This document shows, piece by piece, positions 34,323 through 47,600 of a DNA stretch of 64,000 nucleotides. A program made the translations under genes and the position numbers. The notes below the pieces were generated by a model. That model was given only the letters and a program-made list of their open reading frames with translations. It did no database searches and had not been told where the DNA came from. The stretch comes from Leptoclinus maculatus (lineage: Eukaryota > Chordata > Actinopteri > Perciformes > Stichaeidae). The number at the start of each line of letters is the position of its first letter. Positions within the stretch are counted from its first letter, which is position 1. Where the stretch lies: positions 18,581,843 through 18,645,842 of the forward strand of contig JAVDOI010000009.1 in assembly GCA_032191485.1 (NCBI GenBank), in the 5' to 3' direction.

Positions 34323-35950
34323 CCTTGGACCAGTCCTCATTCTTTGGTTTCTCATTTTCCCAGTTCATTTTAGCTGAGTGTTGATTGGAGGGTTATTCAG
34401 ATCAGCTGCTGAACAGGGTGCAGGAACCGGCACCTCAGGAAGAACTGAGAGCAGCTTGGTTTCTCCTGTTGGCCAATCGGGGTGCGACAGAGAGGAGGAG
34501 AACTGCACACTCAGCACTTTCTGATCCTTCCTCCACTTAATGCAGACCTCATTTTAGAAGATCCTATCAGTCACAAACTCTGGTCTTTAGGCCTCATTGA
34601 GCTGATTTTGAGAGTTGTGAAACCAGCTGGAGTGAATATTAAAGATCACCTGTCCACTAGGTGGACTAGGTGTATATATATACAGTATATATATATATAT
34701 ATATCCATATATATATCTCTGTTGGCAACAACTAGCCGGTGACTCATCCACCAGGCTCCATAGAGGTTGAGGTCTGTGTGATTAAAACCAGTCCGCAGAT
34801 CGGCCTGATGTCCCACTTTCACACTTTCCAGCGGCTCATTGGGTCTAAGCCTCACTGTTCTGTGAGACGTAACGTTCCTGCAGACCTGGCTAACACTGTT
34901 CTCCTGCCTGGCTTCATATGCTTTGACTTCAGTCTATGAAAGATGACTGTAAACGGTGACCCTTTAAAACTTCTACTTCTACTAATGTTCCCATGGCCAC
35001 TGGTAAAAGAATCAAAATGTCTTAACGTCATGGGTATGTAGCCACATGTGTCACGTTCCCTGCATCAGCTGCCTGATGCTGTTGGTTATGTACGAATATA
35101 TTTCCTGTATGTCAGTGTGTGTGGGTTGTCTCCTGTACAGTATCAGTCACTACGTCCCATTCCACCGCAGTTCGCCCTGTATTCTCTTCTGATTAATCAC
35201 TAACTGGTCCGGGGTAAAGGTGTCCAGCCATGCTGTACTATGATGATTACAAACAAGGTTTTACAGAGGTTGCACAGGTCCAGGAACAGCGTCCATGAAC
35301 ACATTCTAAGTACAAGGTGTCTGTTTGGAGCCCTGACTAAGCCTGGAACCTGACAGGTGTCAAAACCACAGATAACTTGGTAAAAATGCTAAAAAAAAAA
35401 TGTTTAAGAAATACAAGCAAAATGTAAAAGTCCTTCATGGCATTAAACCTAAGGGAGCTTGCTTTACTTAAGCAGCACCACTGTTATACAATCATTTATG
35501 TTCTCGCGGCTCAGTGGTCGTCAAGGTCGTTGGTTTGTGCCGAGGGAGCCGAAGAGACTTAATTATCCAAATCTGTTCAACGCAGTCCAATTATTTTGCC
35601 GCTCCGTGTGAGCTGAAGAGCGGCCCAAGTTTGACGGAGTGAGATCAGAGCTGACTTAATGGCCACCCAACATGCTGCTCCAGGTAGAAACCTCAAGGCC
35701 AGGGGTTGTTGTTGTTGTTGGCTAGTCAGGATGTAAATGAGGTTCTTTAAACATGCTTGAGTTTTCATCTAAGAATGCATCTGTGGTATAAGTATACATG
35801 CTAACAATTATGCACTATATGTGTGTATGCGTCCATATGCATGAGCTGGGATGCTTTATGTGGATAGAGAAAATGACTCAGCATCTGATCCCTTGTAGGT
35901 ACATGTGTGGGTTTGTATTGATGTGTGCATTTACTGTAACTGTATAGAAC

Positions 35951-35954
<4 letters not shown>

Positions 35955-35988
<34 letters not shown>
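35955..35988. repeat. TG microsatellite
   Basis: An uninterrupted TG run in an SH3PXD2A intron. Confidence 0.95.
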
Positions 35989-35989
<1 letters not shown>

Positions 35990-36860
35990 CCCCACTGTCT
36001 CAATGTTCACCTCTGCTCTGCTGGCGGTTGACTATACCCCCGAGGGTCCAGCGGCGGTCCAGCCTCTTCAGATGTGCCTTCCGTCTCTTAGTAACTGATG
36101 ATGATGATGATGATGAGGAGCAACCAAAGGGGGCAGAAACAAACAAATGTGGAGTTTAGTGTTAGAAGCAGAGATTAGCAAAGTGAACAAAGGCATAGAA
36201 AAAGCTGTTGTTAGCAGCACTGCTGTATGTTAAGTATGAAGCCAGTAGATCTTCTCTGGCAATGATGAACTGAGTTTGTACGCGTTTAGTTAAGAATATA
36301 TATTAAATTCAAAGTTAACTGCTGTTCCATGAAAACGTTTTGTTAATGTGCAATTTCAACCTGGTCTCGTTCCTGGGTCGTCAAATCCCATCGTTTGTCA
36401 CAGCTCTGGGCGTCTGATACAACACAGTACCTCCAACGTACACCCATCCACAGCAACATCAGCTGACGAAGGGTGGAGGGCTCACACAAACACAGGACAG
36501 GATGTCGACTTATGTACGTTGACTAATGAACTTATTTCAACCCAAACCAATGATCTTTTCCCAAACATCTCCATGTAGTTTAGTACAACGTTAACCACGC
36601 GTGTAGAACTGTAACTGCTGTGGAGCGTCACAGTTTGAGGAGTAGGCGTCCGTATAAGACGAGGTGGGAATGAAAAACAGGTTGTCACTTTCCACTACAT
36701 ACACAGTACGTACGTAAGTCACAACCTTTACTTCCTGAGGTGTGGAGTCAAAATCCAAATGGCATCTAAAGGCCCGATCTTTATTAATTTAGTATTGATT
36801 ATAACCACCACGTGTCATACTCTACCAGTTTTATAGGTAGATATGTATAGTAGTGTACTA

Positions 36861-36888
36861 CATGTATATATGTATATATATATATATA

Positions 36889-36922
<34 letters not shown>
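36861..36922. repeat. Compound TA/TG microsatellite
   Basis: A TA run (to about 36890) continues directly into a TG run. Confidence 0.95.
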
Positions 36923-36925
<3 letters not shown>

Positions 36926-39113
36926 CAATTTATTAAGATGTGAGGTTTTATTAGCTACCGGAGGACCATCAAGAACACACAGCTCGCAGCCTCCAAATGA
37001 ACAGGTGATAACATAACTACTCTATGGGATCAGTCGGAGAGCAACCACTGAGGCGTGTCCGTATAGTCCTTCCTCAGGGCGCTGTGGAGCTGACAGTTCC
37101 TTTCTGAAAGGTTTACAGATGTTCTCTCAGAGCGGCTCCCTAGTCCCCGTCTCTGAACCAGACAGTTCCTAGTCACACTTGTTGAATGGCGCTTATGCTT
37201 GAAGATTCATCAGGTTGAATTCTCGGAGGCGGACCATTACATTAGCCAAATAAAATGACAAGACATAGCCGATATATTCGTCTAGCTGCCGTACGCTAGA
37301 AAATACACCGTCAACCTTCGTCTTATCAAGACATCTCTGTCTGTAATTGAGTCCTACGACCTTCCATCATTAAAACAATCAACTAGGAAGGAAGACAGCT
37401 TGTATTGATTTAAATTGATGAGGTTAGACCTCTTTTCACTGCTTATTGTTTAAAGTCTCAGTCTTTTTCCTCTCTTATTGCGTTGTCTGAGGCCACATGG
37501 AGAGCAAACACATTAATGAGGGGGAGGATGGATGGAAGCAGCACTTGTCTAATCTGATTCCTTCTCCACCTTCCGTCCTCTCTTCACCCCTCTTGTCTCT
37601 CCATCTTTCCCTCTGCCCTCCCTCCCTCCCTTTGTGTGCCTCTGCTACTTATCACTTCCTCTCTCTTTTTGGATTCATGTCTGCCTTCCATCCATCCCAC
37701 TGAGCACCACCCTACTCCTGTTGACCTCCTAATTGAAATATCAGCTCGGGAAGGCACGAAGGGAAATGTTATTTGGAGGTAATTTCAGCGTGTGTGCCTG
37801 TCGGTTCCTCTCCAGCAGGCTGAGCTGTCAGTGGAATTAGTTTACAGACCACGCAGAGATAATGAGAAGAACGGGACGACGGGGAGCGGAAATAAGAAGT
37901 GACGATGTGTGCAAACACTAGGACACCAGGCCTAATGGGAAAATGGGGGGTGGAGGGGAAAGAGGGTGTGTGTACTTGTGTGTGGTGGTGGGCTCAGGGA
38001 AACTTCCCGCATGAATCCACTTGAGTGCATTGGTTAACAAAGAGCGTGTGACACCACACGGGTTTAAAGGATCATTCTGGTTTGGGTGGATCAGGCCTCG
38101 CTGCCCCCATCACTACTGAGCCGACTCTACTCACAATGCTGTGATGAGGTACAACTTAAGGATTTCATTGATATGTTTTCAAGCACCCTAAACATTTTTT
38201 ACTTGATTTACTGTTTTCATAACTGACAAACAATGAGCAAAGCTACACAAACAAGACCCCGAGTTGTAATAGCACATTTGATAGAAACAAAAAGAGATGA
38301 AAAAGACATTTAAACACTAACAAATATCCACCCAACACTGCGTGTTATTTCACCTCCAGCATACAGGCTGGATACAGGCACTGACGACATCTATTAAGTG
38401 TGTGTGTGTGTGAGTGTGTGTGTGTGCGAGGGGAGAACAAAACATCCGAGAAAGGAATGAGCAGAGCAAACAGTGACTGTGGCAGCTGTGCAGGAGCTGT
38501 CATCATCCTGGCAGAAGTGTTGCACAATGTGCACAGCTCAGTGAAGCACGGAGGCTCGCACGTCTTAACGACAGTCTGTTGGACCATCCAGCATAATAAA
38601 CTATCGCACCGTTCTCATTTCATCCCCCTTACTGCTGCACACGCCGTGTGTTTGCGTGTATTCCTGAGCATGCATGTGAGCGCACTATTTATCGTGGATT
38701 CCATGGGTGTAAAAGCAGAAAGGAGCTCATGACACAGTGATGAAATGCTCCGTCCCAGTGTTTTCGACTAAACATTAGGGAGGAAAGGTCGCAACAATAC
38801 CAGGCTCCTCTCGGGGGAGTCAGAGGAATTTTCTGTAGTGCCAAAATATTGCAAACCCTTTGGCTGTGGTCTGGTACCGTTTCACCTTGGAGCTGCTGTG
38901 GTCTTCAAGGTTCCTAATGTGTGACTGGAAGTGTGTTTGTGAGTATGTGTGTACTGCGTGTGCCTTCAGTGCTGACTTCTGTGTGCTAAAAGTCCTGGCC
39001 CTGTTCCACGCAGACGGCTCTAGAACAACGAGTGGGCCGCAATGACGTTCATGTCTCTCTGTGTTTTATGGATCTAATAATGTCGTGTTTGCTGCGTGCG
39101 TCTGCGGGCTAAC

Positions 39114-39227
39114 CTTCTCCGGTCCTAGAAGTGCCCAGATCCAAATCGTCTCTGGTAACATTCTGGGAGTCCAGGTATGTGGCCGGCACCCAGCCCTGCT
39201 CCTCTGCTGTGCTGACGAACCACCAAC
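39114..39227 (-). CDS. sh3pxd2a: SH3PXD2A exon: second half of SH3-1
   Basis: The 114-bp exon lies between acceptor ctcctctctccag and donor gttagc. Two leading bases complete Gly, then WWFVSTAEEQGWVPATYLDS, QNVTRDDLDLGTSRTGE and one base of the next Glu codon. It carries the WW motif and the GWVPATYL strand that close SH3-1, and it matches TKS5 closely (STxEEQGWVPATYL). The donor is GTTAGC rather than the usual GTRAG, slightly weak but in the correct phase. Confidence 0.95.
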
Positions 39228-40671
39228 CTGGAGAGAGGAGAGATGAACGAGAAGTACTGATGATGATGACAGTAAGGCCTGAAGGAGCAGAGAGCACCAT
39301 TCCCACGTGATCTTTACACCAATTGATGGGAAACCACGCTTCCTTGTTGCTCCCTTAAACGTAGCATGATGTACTCTTGACATCTAACACGTTGGTCGGG
39401 TCTGTATCAGCAGCACTGAGAGAGATCAGACTCACGATGGCTGGACAATCTCCCATCACAAGACAGATACTGGAGAGAGAGGAAAGGGTCGGAGCTCGAG
39501 GCCAAGCATAGATCAACGCAGCTTTAAAAAGCACTCGTTCCTTCCCTTAGCACTATTACTCATTATGAAGTGTGTCACGCTGCTGCTGTTGTTTGGGCCG
39601 AGCTCCAAGTCGAACGAATCCCGCTTAAGCAGTGAACATTCTACAGATTTCTACAGAAAAGATGTATTTCATTTTAAGAACACACCTGTGTGAGGAGAGC
39701 AGTAGTTCTCGCTCTCTTTAGCCACCTGACTCCTGGTAGGACAGCAGCTTAGTAGATCTGCTGCACCGAGACTCCCATCAGCAGATCCTCCCTTATCTTC
39801 AGTGAGATGAGACGTATACGCTGATAGGAGTGTGTGTTTTTGAGTTAAAAGCTCTGATTATTTGGAGGCGGCGTGATCAAACTCCAGGAACGATGTCCAT
39901 TAAATCACAGCTGCAGCACGGTCCACAGTAAAGACTTAGTGGACATCTTTGATTGATGCCAGAGCGATGGAGGTTGCTGAGGTCCAAATGTGGGTAATGA
40001 AACTCATGAGTGGCTTTCTCCAGTCGGCTAAATAATAAGAAAACATTTTCTAAAGTTGAACTTGACTGAAGAATAACAGCAGATGAAAACTAGCCTCTCT
40101 GGCTAACTCTGGCTCACTTACAGTTTGACTGTTGATTGCTGTGCATAATAAACAAATCAATAGATAACAGAAGTTATCTTTAGTACTGCTGATCACAGCT
40201 GGCATCAGAATCCAGGATGATTCGCTGCGCCTGCTGTCAAGCCGAGCTACACTGGCCAACAGGATGCCGACTTCATTATGAAACTACTTCAAGTGTTTTG
40301 GGGAAAACTTCAGATTTGTTATTTTGCTTTGGAGAATTCAGTGACATGCAGCACTATTTTGGGAAACACGTTTATCAGCTGAAGAGTTAGGTGAAAAGAT
40401 TGATCCCACTCTCATATCTGTGCAGTTATTGTGCATCAGTTAGCTGTAAACGGCTAGCCTGGCTCTGTCCATGTACTGTAATATAACCCAGCCCCTCTAC
40501 AGCTCACCTGCTGTTGTTGTTGTTGTTGTTGTTATGGATATCTCTTTGTATCGCTCCATAAATGAGGCTCTGAATCTGTAGAAACCTTCCGCATATAGAG
40601 AGGAATGAACCTGTAAAGTCTGCTGTATGTCAGAGCTACTGAAGTGGAGACTTCTGGATCAGAGAAAGCCT

Positions 40672-41706
40672 TTAACCCTTTAACCCCTAGTCCTAATTTG
40701 TAGGCCTCTGCTCGAAAATAGCATACCCATACTAAAGAGAGTACAGATCTCTAACTGTAAGGTCTTTTTGGATAATTTTGATGGTATAAATAACACTAAC
40801 ACTTGTGAGATTTTGCTCAGATGTGTAAATATCAGTGTATATGTTACTGGTTTATAGTAAATGAAGATGGCACACAGCTCAATTTAAAATGTTCAGGTTC
40901 GCCTGAAAAAAAAAGCACTTTTATTGATATTATTTATTTGAAAGAATGCAGGTCCAAGCCTAAAACATCTCTCAAATCATAGCACAATATGTGATCAGTC
41001 TTTCTGCAAAAGTTTGACTTTGATAAAGTAAAGCCCAACAAAATGAGAGAGGTTTTAGTACAGAGAGTTCAGGCGAGATTTCCAAAATGTGCATTTTGGC
41101 ACATCTTGGCACCATGTGTGCCATTTGACTTTTCTCATGTACCAAACTACATATTTCACTTGTTTATCACTAATGGTGTTCAATACATCCAAATACAACC
41201 GTTATGAACAAAATGAACGGTGAAAAAACTCGCGATGATACAACAACAAGCTGTGGTGTGCAGGTGCTGTGCGTAAAGTAGTCGCGTGCGTAATGGTGGT
41301 TTTCGTCTGCTGTCTTTTATATATTCTATTTGCTCATATATCAGCGATAGTATGACGGAGAGAGATGTTACGGATATGTCCGTCATCTGTGTGTAGTTGC
41401 CGTGCTTTCTGCCATCTCAGTTTCTTTGTTAGCATCGAGCTTCGATTGCTTGGTCCGGATATGTGCAGGGTGTGCACACATCCTGGCGAAATATGAATGT
41501 GGTACTGTAGTAATTATAATAGGCTTTGAGTGAGTTGTGTTTGGAGTATGTACAAATTGATTAAATCTTATTTTAACTCAGGTTCTGAAGTTTTACGTGG
41601 TATGCAACATCATTATATTTCGGTTTCATAATTAGTATATGTTCGATGGTCTAAGGAAAGTACTGGAAACGCCCCATATATGGGGCGCTAGGGGTAAGAA
41701 GGTTAA
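40672..41706. mobile_element. piggyBac-like non-autonomous element
   Basis: Ttaa at 40672-40675 and at 41703-41706 flank ends ccctttaacccctag and, on the right, ctaggggtaagaagg, whose reverse complement is ccttcttacccctag. Twelve of 15 bases match. The TTAA duplication with CCC-starting termini is the piggyBac signature. A subterminal palindrome, ccccatatatgggg, lies just inside the right end. The interior of about 1 kb is AT-rich with no transposase reading frame. Confidence 0.7.
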
Positions 41707-43714
41707 AATGACATACATTTAGAAACAAACTGAACTAAAAGATATCAGTTGAATACTTCAACTTAGAGACTTGTTTTCTGTATTCCAAGCTTTCTGATAT
41801 ATGTATGTTCAAATATGCAAGTGAGGCATTATCTAATGGAAACGTTTGATAAATCAGGAGGCAACAAAGCCCAAACTCTCCAAATGGACCAGTGCAGCAG
41901 TGTCTCGCCTTGATTCTGCTCTGCTGTACAATCAAAGGTTTCCTGAGGAAAGACATGTTGAATGGAGATGGTTCGGCTGGCAGCCTGTTCAGAGCAAAAC
42001 AAAACCCAAAGACCAGAATCAGCGAAGCAGCCGGTCTATCTTACTCACACACGCCAGGCTTCAGACTCCAGCGTGTGCACACATGGGCGGTGCATGGCAA
42101 GGTCCTCACAGGGGCCCAGTTCCCCCCAATAAATCCAGCTCTGGAGAAAGTGGGCTCAGTAAAAGCAGATAAATGAGGAGCAGAAACAGTGCTGGACCCC
42201 CTCAGAGATACATACGCACTCTCACTCTCACAGAGCGTGGAACAGTCTGGAGACAGAGCGTCAGAAAAACCAAATGGAGGAGCAGATGTGGGTATACTGA
42301 AAGAGAAAGGTGAGGGTCCAGGTTTGCCACGCTGCCAACTGGCTTTTACAGTGAGAGAGTGACTGCTTTTCTTACAGTTTTACAGAAAATCTGTCCCGTG
42401 GGAGGAGATGTGGGCCAAGGATTGGCAGCCAGATGGAGAAAAATGACTTAGTCAATTAAACCAAAGCCTAACTTGGCTCTAAACTCTGGAGTTTAGAGAG
42501 GGCGTGGCGGTCAAAGTACTGTCAGGCTAAATATGTTCATATATATATATATATATATATAATATATAATAGTGAATTTTCATCCCCTTAGTGGCAATGC
42601 CTGATGGCATATGCTTCTGGATGCAACGAGCACTTCCTCTGAAGCAGCCTGACCCCTTAAGGCAGAATTCAGACTGATGAGAGAACAACCTCCTCATTCT
42701 GTTCAGTAGCACCACTGCAGAACACAGGACTGATCAACCTCAATGTTGACCCCGCCTCAACGTTTGCTGCAACATCATCCGATTCAAGTACATCAAAGTG
42801 CACATTCCTAGCAGATTACTTTGTAGTGAATCTACTGTTAAATGTCAAATTCTTCCTCATAGTATTAATCACTGCCACGCAGTGTTTAGGCATCTGATGA
42901 CCCTTCAAAGTCAAGGATCCACTATTCAAATCTGCCTTCCTGGATCGTCATTACTTTCAGAGCCAGCGCAGCACAATGTTGTTTTCGGAGGGTAATCACG
43001 GGACAAGATTTTGGTATCAGAAGCGTTCTGGTTTCGGTTTGCAGTCCGATCAATCATGTTTGAGCAGGCTTTGTTGAATGCAGGTAAACAGTGCGGAGAG
43101 CAACAGAGTCCTGGGGAACCTGGGAACCCACCAGCTATTGTCTGAAGATGATCTTAAAATGAGCTTGGCTCATCGGCTACTTGTGAAACAGTCTGGTCTG
43201 TCAACCATGAGTTCCGAGGTTGCCCAGAGGATGAATCTTAATGGTTTAGGCCGTCAGGGCCTGCAAAGCCTTCTCTGCTGGTCTAAACAGAATCACAAAA
43301 AAAAAAAAAATGTATGTATTATAATTTATAAAAATATTTTTCCCATTATCTTATTTTCTCATTGCACAGCTACTGTCTTCCTCCGTTGCTCTGCTTCCAG
43401 TGCAGCTTGTTTTAAGTAGAGCTTTTATCCAATCAGATTTCACCTCTGTGTCTCTAGGTAAGAAGAGAGGCCCGAGGCCTGCAGACTCACAAGTTGCTTC
43501 CATGTGCAGTTTAAGTGAATGGGGACGATATTGTTGATTGTCATAGTGTTCAACCAATCAGATCTTTAGTTTGACATGTTGGGCGTATTCTTTGACATGT
43601 CAGAGCCTGCTATCCCCATACTAGCCGGCCCACAACTACGTCACTATTAGTGCAGCGATTGGTCAGTGGGCGAGCATGTAACTATCGTGAAACGAAACTT
43701 AACAGCAGAAGTCG

Positions 43715-43965
43715 GCGTTGTGAATCACATCACGTGATGCAGCTCAGCCAATCAAATATGGGCATTCTGACAAGCTTCCTGACTCGAGTACCACACACCG
43801 TGACACAGGGGGCTGAGACGAGAAAAGATATTGCAGAGCAGTACGTTTAATGTTTGGGTTGTGAAAGTAAAATCATAAGACGGTCTCATAAAGAGACGAA
43901 TGGGCCACGGCTTGTCATTAAGGGATGATGGTGGGTCCCACAGCCAGACCAGCTGAGAACCACTG
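43715..43965. mobile_element. hAT family copy 3, internally deleted and left-truncated
   Basis: It matches copies 1 and 2 from gcgttgtgaatcacatcacg to the right terminal repeat gaccagctgagaaccactg. The left terminus and most of the interior are missing. It keeps TCACGTGA (43730-43737) and the neighbouring CCAAT box. The sequence to its left (about 43430-43714), with CCAATCAG strings, may belong to another element. Confidence 0.75.
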
Positions 43966-44335
43966 TCCTACATGAGCACAGAAAACATTATATTTTCCTG
44001 AATTTAAACTTCTGCATTTTCCAAATGCTCTAGCATTATTCAAACGTATTGTAAGCCTCGTACGGAACGGTTTAATACGAATACGTACATAGTTACAGCC
44101 TTAGAAACGAATAATAGATGTGGCGCCATCATGTGGTTATAAGGTGGTATTTCAGCTGCATGACAGCAGTGAATAAAATGCACGGCCCGCCACTGGGTTT
44201 AGGTGACATTGGGACTTTTCAAACACCAACACAGGGATAAAGTGTCAGCTTGTGCACATTAATGCTTCCCAGAGAATCAACCGTTTTCGTTTTCCTCTGT
44301 CACAACCCCCAGGAAAAACTGTATCTCTTCATCTA

Positions 44336-44674
44336 ACGGTCTCATGGAAGTTCGTGAAATAGTCCCGAAATGCAATCTAGTGGTTCGTGTCTAGGGACAC
44401 GAATTGTCTGCTTTTTGTGTGTCGCTCAGCACGAAAATAATGCCAATGGAAAGTTAATTAGGAGCGTTATTTGTGGTGGAGACACAAATGAAATGCATCC
44501 ACTTGCCTAAGCAACAGTCTGAGCAAGTGAGGCACTTATCCAAAAAACACATCTCAGGGCGGGTGTGATGGGAGGTCCAACAAGCAAGACCATCAACCAG
44601 GGGACTTCGTGTCCCTGAACATGAAACCAATAGATTTGATTTTACGACTATTTCACGAATTGCCGTGAGACGGT
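44336..44674. mobile_element. MITE with about 29-bp imperfect terminal inverted repeats
   Basis: The left end acggtctcatggaagttcgt continues gaaatagtc; the right end gactatttcacgaattgccg continues tgagacggt. The reverse complement of the right end matches the left at most positions. The interior contains the complementary pieces tagggacacgaa and ggacttcgtgtccc, so the element is extensively hairpin-forming. No coding sequence. Confidence 0.7.
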
Positions 44675-47600
44675 GTTGGACAGTCACATTGCTCTGAACT
44701 GTGCTGAGTACGTTCATAATATACTTACACACTGCCTGAGGACAACATTTATAGTGTTGATTTCAGTCCTTGTTAGAAGAAAACATGTACATTGTTCATT
44801 CTTTCACACGGTGAAACTACAATATGTATATATAGGTCTTTGCGATAAAGACACGTTCAAATGTTAACTTCCAACATATGGATGAAAAATGAACGTGTTA
44901 TGCTGTTCTTGCCTACTGTGGAGTCCAGTGTGTATAAAGCCAAAGTGTTCCCCAGAAGGGTTTGTAGCTGTGATCAAAGACCTACTTATGTAGGAGAAAA
45001 CAATGTACGTGTACAAGGTCTGCCGTGGGAAGAACAAGAGCCACGCTGGCTGAAGCCAGTCGGTGGGGTGGGTGTGTTCAGCAGCAGTGGCAGCTGTGAA
45101 AATGAAGAACAGGACAAATAAAGAGGTGTTCAGGTAATGAAGTGCACACTGTAGAGCCATCTGTACATACAGCACAGCCCAAAGTGGACCGGTTGATATC
45201 ATCCTGACACGAGTGCTAGTTTCCCGTTAGGTGTCAGGTCTTCTTCTAGTCCCGGTGCTCTGTGAGGAGGAACCCCCGGCCGACTTCTTTACTTAAAGAA
45301 CCAACCGTCTTCTTGTTGTTTTCTTCTAAATTGATTCACACGCTCCTGCTAGCATGTCTGACATAACAGACGCAACTGTTCTGGAGGATTTAAGAGGTGC
45401 TCAACAACTGATGACTAATATTCAGAAAGGTTATGCAGCAACACCTGCTGTCTCCCACAGTCACACACACACACACACAAGCAGCACAAAATATGAATAT
45501 GTAAGGCAGTAGAGGAGCTGTAATTGGCATTCCTTACAGCCTTGAGCTCTAATTGGATTCCTTGCTACACCATGTAAGCATTAATTGGCTGCTTTCTGCC
45601 CGACGGAGGGGAAGTGGAGGTCACAGTGAAGACAGCAGCAGCATCCCTGACCGTCACAGGCCTGGCCCCCGGTCGGAGAGGTTTGGAGGAATGGGAGATG
45701 CATTGATCCGAAAAGTAAGGTTGGAAAATAAAAAGAGGTGAGAGAGAGTGAAATAGTGAGGGGGGGAGACGGAGATTAAAAGGGTGGTATGGGGGAAAGT
45801 ATGAAGACAAAAGAGGGAGAGCCAGCAGATGTTTGGCTGGAGCTTCAAAGCCGTAGTATTCCTCACTAATTCCACGTCCAAAAATAACTCTTTGCTTTGG
45901 GTTCCTCAGGATCTTCAGGAGGGTCACATCACATCGCTTTGACAATGATGTCAGGAATGTGACATTCAGGAGGAATCCACAAGGTCACTGTCATTCTAGT
46001 GTCCTCCTCTCAGCTGCTAATTAGGAGCAGATCCCCCCGGATTCACACCCAGGGCTGCTTTTCCCGAGCAGCGTGTTGAGCTGCCGTCTTATCTTTGTGC
46101 CGACTAAGCAGAAGGGGAGATTCAGAGAACATGGCTAAAACAGCAGCACGACAGTCTGTTGCTGTCTAAACCATGCTGCCACATCAGCCACAGTGTTCTC
46201 TTTAAAACGCACTGCGCTGTGGTCCAGTTGGATTATTATTGCCAAAAGACTGCGACTGTGTTGAAAAATGAATACCTGGGGAGTACCCACACTAAATGTT
46301 TGCTTCCGTATAAAATGATCGTGGTTCTAGTGTACTTTTCAACACTAGACCATGGGGAAAAGTTGAATCATACACTTCAAGGGACTTTTACTTTGGAAAA
46401 TTGCAAAATTGAAACAGTACATTTTTTTGACTTTCAGCAGATATTTAGTCAGAGATGTCCTGAAGTCAAATACATGAGTCACTGTGAGGAAATATCTTTT
46501 TTAATTCTTTTCCAGCATACCAAAAATCAAAGAATAATATAGATATTTTATTGAATTATAAAACGATGCATTAATGTGTAAAAGTGGAGATAATGTTTGT
46601 ACTTCCTGGAAGCCTAATCCATATTAATACATAACTAATTAGTTGCTTAATATAGCATTTTGTATTAATAATCTAAATCTGCAAAGTAAAGTCTAACAAA
46701 CAAAAAAAGTAGTATTCTTTTTTTAATTCATAAAGGACACAAGTAACATGTTTTATGTTCATCTTAATTCCATATTTCTACCCACTGTTAACAGCGTATT
46801 TTGAAAACCGGACGTAGTCTCACATGAATACTTCCGCTAACTTTACTAAGTCCCTGTCAGCTCCGTTCTCTTTATACATCCATTTGAAGGCACTTGATTG
46901 CCCAACAAAATGAATACATAGTGAATCACAGAAATATTCAAATTCTCCAGTACTCCCATGTTTCCTCCCGTGTTGAGAAACATTAAGATCCCCTTTAAAT
47001 GTTTCAACTTACAATGGGTAATATCTGTCCGGAAACGTCTTCTGCTCACATGACACTAAACTATGAGAAGTTTGAATTGATGTTTCATAATCATTTCAGG
47101 GTGGAATATTGCTTTAAGACACTTCAACGCTGGTCATCAGTTCACAATAGGATCTATGAGGGGACACCCAACCCCTTCCATGCTGTTTCCTTCCTAGAAA
47201 GTTGGTGCCAATTTCAAGGTTGTGGTCTTTATTGACACTGTAAGATTAAGCATTACATCCCAGTTTGAAGCTCGTGTTCCCTGCTCGAAGTGTTCATAAA
47301 ACACGGGGGTCTTGTTACAAGTGAGAGGGGACAGCCGGTGCTGGGGCGTTCAATAACCAGTGTTGACTACACATGTTGGTCAGTGGGGGTGAAGCCAAAC
47401 CTCTGCATTCATCCTCCGTATGGTGTATATGTGTGTGTGTACCACCCTGATTGATGCTAGCGGTCTGTTTTATAGCCTGGAGGCAATGCTAAAAGCTAAC
47501 GCTTGCCTTCTCTGATCCAGAACAACTTTTAAGCTAGCCCTCACTACACCTTGATGGAACACGTAGGCTACGTTTCACAGCCTGTCATTCTGGCTTCTAT

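Larger units (their letters stand above)
30298..39113 (-). other. sh3pxd2a: SH3PXD2A intron between SH3-1 and SH3-2 (8.8 kb)
   Basis: No further exon was recognised. It contains the nested TTAA/hAT insertion at 30952-32460, a MITE at 34048-34322, and several TG and TA microsatellites (32742-32786, 33014-33038, 35955-35988, 36861-36922). GAT and TTG trinucleotide runs occur at 36099-36117 and 35706-35720. Confidence 0.8.

Noticed and set aside
35801..36159. Frames rich in THTHTH or VCVCVC
   Set aside because: These are translations of the TG/CA microsatellite.
45354..45512. A short frame starting MSDITDATVLEDLRGAQQ
   Set aside because: At 47-odd codons with a CA-microsatellite-encoded HTHT stretch and no splice context or recognised homology, it is not supportable as a gene.
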